Shown here piece by piece: positions 61,483-64,000 of a stretch of 64,000 bases of DNA. Under the pieces are notes generated by a model, which saw nothing but the letters and a program-made list of their open reading frames with translations, had not been told where the DNA came from and ran no database searches. Numbering within the stretch: position 1 is the stretch's first letter; the number at the start of each line of letters is the position of its first letter. Position numbers and translations under genes: made by a program. Source of the DNA: Rhizobium sp. 11515TR (GTDB taxonomy: Bacteria; Pseudomonadota; Alphaproteobacteria; Rhizobiales; Rhizobiaceae); NCBI RefSeq assembly GCF_002277895.1, contig NZ_CP023000.1:930001-994000 (forward strand), in the 5' to 3' direction.

Positions 61483-62337
61483 TCAGACGCGCAACGCGGC
61501 AGCGACCAGGCTCTGCATCGAAGTGGTCGGACGACCTATCAACCGCCCCAGCGCGCCACCGTCATCGAACAGCGCCCCGTGCGAGGCAGCGGCGTCGGCA
61601 TCGGCCAGGAGAGCAGCGAGATCGGCTGGCAGGCCGGCGCCGGTCAGGACATCACGATAGGCAACCTCGGACAGGTCGTTGTAGACGACAGCCTTGCCCG
61701 ACTGACGCGAGACCTCTGCAGCAAGCTCGGCAAGGGTGAAGGCCTGGTCGGCTGCGAGCTCATACGTCTTCCCAGCGTGCCCACCCGTCGCCAGCACTAC
61801 GGCTGCAGCCTCGGCATAGTCCTGCCGGGCCGCGGACGAGAAGCGCCCATCCTTCGCGGCGCCGACGAAGGTGCCGTGCTCAAGCGCTGCGGGAAGCGCC
61901 ATGAGGTGGTTCTCGGTGTACCAGCCATTGCGCAGGATCACCGCGGGTAGTCCCGAGGCCGCGATGACCTCCTCTGTCTGGCGATGCTCGATTGCGAGCC
62001 TTGCCGGCGACGTGTCGGCGTGCAACATACTGGTGTAGGCGATCAGCGAAACCCTGTTCGCTTTGGCTGCCTCAATCACCGCTCTATGCCGCGGAAGACG
62101 GCCGCTGACTTCGGTCGAGGAAATCAGCAGCAGTTTCTCCACGCCGGCCAGCGCCGAACCAAGCGTGTCGGGCCGGCTGTAGTCCGCCTCGCGTACGATC
62201 AACCCGCGTTCAGCCAGATCGCTGGCCTTTGCCGGATTGCGAACCGCCGCGACGATCCGGTTGGCGGGAATGGTTTTCAGCAGCGCCTCGATCACAAGGC
62301 GGCCAAGGTGTCCGGTTGCTCCAGTTACTGCGTACAT
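61483..62337 (-). CDS. NAD(P)H-binding quinone oxidoreductase, QOR2/NmrA type
   Basis: 284 residues: MYAVTGATGHLGRLVIEALL (NADP loop), VAAVRNPAKASDLAERGLIVREADYSRPDTL and LRNGWYTENHL, as in E. coli QOR2 (YtfG). One-domain NADPH-dependent quinone reductase. Divergent from the HxlR gene at 62471; operator repeats lie between. This mirrors the qor2-qorR pairing known in Corynebacterium. Confidence 0.9.
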   Translation of the reverse strand: MYAVTGATGHLGRLVIEALLKTIPANRIVAAVRNPAKASDLAERGLIVREADYSRPDTLGSALAGVEKLLLISSTEVSGRLPRHRAVIEAAKANRVSLIAYTSMLHADTSPARLAIEHRQTEEVIAASGLPAVILRNGWYTENHLMALPAALEHGTFVGAAKDGRFSSAARQDYAEAAAVVLATGGHAGKTYELAADQAFTLAELAAEVSRQSGKAVVYNDLSEVAYRDVLTGAGLPADLAALLADADAAASHGALFDDGGALGRLIGRPTTSMQSLVAAALRV

Positions 62338-62405
62338 CGTTCAGTCCATTTCGTGGTTGCAATGAATTCGATGGCCTTTAGATAGCGGCCATCGTTACTG
62401 AGGGA

Positions 62406-62444
62406 AACCACGTATCTTGTGGTTACCTCCATTTTCCGGTAACC
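62406..62444. promoter_or_regulatory. HxlR operator between QOR2-type and HxlR genes
   Basis: Two overlapping inverted repeats: AACCAC/GTGGTT (62406-62411 with 62419-62424) and GGTTACC/GGTAACC (62421-62427 with 62438-62444). Both share GGTTACC-like half-sites and lie in the divergent intergenic region. Confidence 0.6.
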
Positions 62445-62470
62445 AACTGGAAACTGCCGTCGAAGGAAGG

Positions 62471-62821
62471 ATGATGGTACTCAAGGTACGAAAGAAGGTG
62501 GAGACGCCTCCGGGCTGCCCTATGTCCAAATGCATGGATCTCCTTGGTGGCTGCTGGACGCCGGAGGTGCTCTGGTCCTTGAGCGAAGGCCCGCGCCGGT
62601 TCTCGGAGTTGCGCCGGGACAATCCCTTCATCTCGGCGAAGGTCATGACGAGCAGGCTGCGGGATCTCGAACAGCGCGGCGTCCTCACGCGCAAGGTTTT
62701 GCCGACATCGCCGCCAACCGTGGAATACGAACTGACCGAGTTGGGAAAAGAGCTCCTCCCCGCGATCAGATCCATCGTAGAAGTCGGGACGCGCCTGCTG
62801 TTGCGCGAATCGACTCCCTAG
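62471..62821 (+). CDS. HxlR family regulator
   Basis: About 116 residues from the ATG at 62471 or 62474 (AAGGAAGG directly upstream); the frame is open from a TTG at 62417. HxlR wHTH: LLGGCWTPEVLWSLSEGPRRFSELRRDNPFISAKVMTSRLRDLEQRGVLTR. Three Cys cluster near the N-terminus (PPGCPMSKCMDLLGGCW), suitable for thiol-based quinone or electrophile sensing as in QorR/YodB. Divergent from the QOR2-type gene. Confidence 0.88.
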   Translation: MMVLKVRKKVETPPGCPMSKCMDLLGGCWTPEVLWSLSEGPRRFSELRRDNPFISAKVMTSRLRDLEQRGVLTRKVLPTSPPTVEYELTELGKELLPAIRSIVEVGTRLLLRESTP

Positions 62822-62948
62822 CGTCGCTGACGGCGAAACTGAAGCACCTCGGCGATTGCCGCGGCTCCTTTCGCAGGCATAGCCGAGCGCGCGCAACGTC
62901 CGCGCGAACGAGCCATCCTGTTCACGCCGAACGGAAGGAATGTGAAAC

Positions 62949-63560
62949 ATGTTCTACGAACTCGTGACCCTATCGGGGCCCTTGCTAAAGCTCAGCGAAA
63001 TGGACGTGGCGGCGCAAGAATGGATGGCTGGTGCTGCGGCGGGAACCGTCCTCGGCCGGTGGCGGACCGATATCGGCCTGCTCGGGCAAGTGCTGCTCCT
63101 GCGCCAATTCGATAGCTTGAAGTACCTCAGCGAAGAACGGCGCCGCGCGCTGCTGGACCGCGATCCGTTCAGGGTCCGCGGCCTTGCCACCTCCGTTGCC
63201 CAGGAGAGCTATGAGGGCTTTCCGTTTCTACCCCCGGCCATCCCTCGGAAGGCAGGCGGTATATATGAGTTTCGAACCTATTTCCTGACGGTAGGAGGTC
63301 TCCCGGCTACGCTAGATGGCTGGGAAGCGGCGATCGGGCCGGCCAAGGATTATACCGATCACCTGGTCATCAACATGTTCGCATTGGATGGCCGCCCTCG
63401 TATCCTCCACATATGGGGTTTCGAAAGCCTTCGGCAGAGAAGTCAGCTGCGCGAGCGTCATTACGCCGCCGGCACCTGGCCGCCGAAGGGCGGACCGGAG
63501 CACATCGATCACGCGACCTCCGTGATCGCGCTCTCGAACGATGGTTCTCCGCTAAGTTGA
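62949..63560 (+). CDS. NIPSNAP family protein
   Basis: 203 residues with two NIPSNAP-like dimeric alpha-beta-barrel repeats: FYELVTLSG, LLRQFDSLKYLSEERRRALL in the first and IYEFRTYFLTVGGLP, then HIWGFESLRQRSQLRERHYAAGTWPPKGG in the second. AAGGA lies upstream of the ATG. Function in bacteria is not settled; such proteins often sit with stress or aromatic-degradation genes. The 3-prime end is duplicated at 60605-60685. Confidence 0.88.
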   Translation: MFYELVTLSGPLLKLSEMDVAAQEWMAGAAAGTVLGRWRTDIGLLGQVLLLRQFDSLKYLSEERRRALLDRDPFRVRGLATSVAQESYEGFPFLPPAIPRKAGGIYEFRTYFLTVGGLPATLDGWEAAIGPAKDYTDHLVINMFALDGRPRILHIWGFESLRQRSQLRERHYAAGTWPPKGGPEHIDHATSVIALSNDGSPLS

Positions 63561-63608
63561 ACATGGCATGCAGGAGGCAACGGCGGCCAATGGCGGGCCG
63601 CCCGACGC

Positions 63609-64000
63609 TTACTTGCCGCCGGTGACATCGAGGAACGTGCCGGTGATGAAGGACGCCTCATCGCTTGCCAGCCACAAGATCGCCCGCGCTACTTCTTCCG
63701 GCTGGCCACCTCTTCCCATGGGGATCGAATCCCTGACGCGGTCCACCCGTCCCGGCTCTCCGCTACGGGCATGCATCTCCGTATAGATGTGCCCCGGCCG
63801 AATGCAGCAGACGCGGATGCCGTCGCGCGCGACTTCTTTCGCAAGTCCGGTCGTGAAGGTCTCGAGGGCGCCCTTCGACGCGGCGTAGTCGACATATTCA
63901 TTCGGACTGCCGAGACGGGCCGATGCCGACGAGATGTTGATCACGACGCCGCCCCGCCCCTTGTGACGATGCGACATGCGCTTAACCGCTTGCTGGGCGC
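63609..64000 (-). CDS. SDR family oxidoreductase, C-terminal part (runs off the window)
   Basis: The frame is open to the window edge, reading upstream AQQAVKR before MSHRHKGRGG. It has INISSASARLGSP, the catalytic YVDYAASKGALE (YxxxK), IRPGHIYTEMHA and the C-terminal GGQPEEVARAILWLASDEASFITGTFLDVTGG. The N-terminal cofactor loop lies beyond the window. Converges with the NIPSNAP gene. Confidence 0.88.
   Translation of the reverse strand, partial: AQQAVKRMSHRHKGRGGVVINISSASARLGSPNEYVDYAASKGALETFTTGLAKEVARDGIRVCCIRPGHIYTEMHARSGEPGRVDRVRDSIPMGRGGQPEEVARAILWLASDEASFITGTFLDVTGGK

Noticed and set aside
1..64000. CRISPR arrays, tRNA/rRNA genes, intact transposases
   Set aside because: No regularly spaced repeats, cloverleaf-like sequences, rRNA blocks or transposase motifs were found on reading both strands by eye.

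Overview
The window looks like accessory DNA (plasmid, chromid or a flexible chromosomal region) of a Rhizobium/Agrobacterium-type alphaproteobacterium. The reasons are high GC with AT-rich intergenic spacers, many LysR/TetR/HxlR-type regulators, tightly overlapping ATGA operons, many ABC importers and several typically rhizobial catabolic genes. I see no rRNA, tRNA, CRISPR array, replication origin, phage gene or intact transposase.

Region 1 (about 0-29 kb) is an organosulfur scavenging island. Two paralogous five-gene cassettes with the same gene order (binding protein, DppB-type permease, DppC-type permease, double ATPase, luciferase-like flavin monooxygenase) bracket it, one on the minus strand (33-6306) and one on the plus strand (22484-28818). 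Between them lie an M20 amidohydrolase, an OsmC-like protein, small proteins, a VOC protein, a frameshifted NADP-dependent oxidoreductase, a FAD/NAD(P) protein, a ChaC-type gamma-glutamylcyclotransferase, a MetC-like C-S lyase, an extremely methionine- and cysteine-rich protein, an XRE-cupin regulator, an SsuD-like monooxygenase, an acyl-CoA-dehydrogenase-like protein, an ApbA-like reductase, a TetR regulator and a DsbA/HCCA-isomerase-like protein. A 17-bp near-palindrome (TCYATAAAWNTWRTAGA) recurs seven times, each time in front of one of these transcription units, so they probably form one regulon.

Region 2 (29-32 kb) holds a LysR/NAD(P)H-quinone-oxidoreductase pair and about 1.3 kb with no supported gene.

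Region 3 (32-47.3 kb) starts with a FAD monooxygenase plus questin-oxidase-like pair. A sugar-type ABC importer follows, facing a seven-gene minus-strand operon: SDR, MalK-type ATPase, FGGY kinase, HAD phosphatase, BiuH-like cysteine hydrolase, a catalytically dead paralogue of that hydrolase, and allophanate hydrolase. A DeoR regulator and a BtpA-family protein are read the other way. The mix of polyol/sugar genes and biuret/allophanate genes suggests a ureide- or carbamoyl-bearing carbon and nitrogen source.

Region 4 (47.5-64 kb) is a run of small regulator-plus-oxidoreductase modules (LysR, TetR, HxlR and AraC regulators next to hydrolase, amidase, nitroreductase, FAD monooxygenase, azoreductase, QOR2-type quinone reductase and SDR genes). 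Palindromic operators are visible between several divergent pairs, and decay products (a frameshifted hydrolase and two gene relics) lie among them. It reads as an electrophile/quinone/xenobiotic-response island. The last gene runs off the window end.
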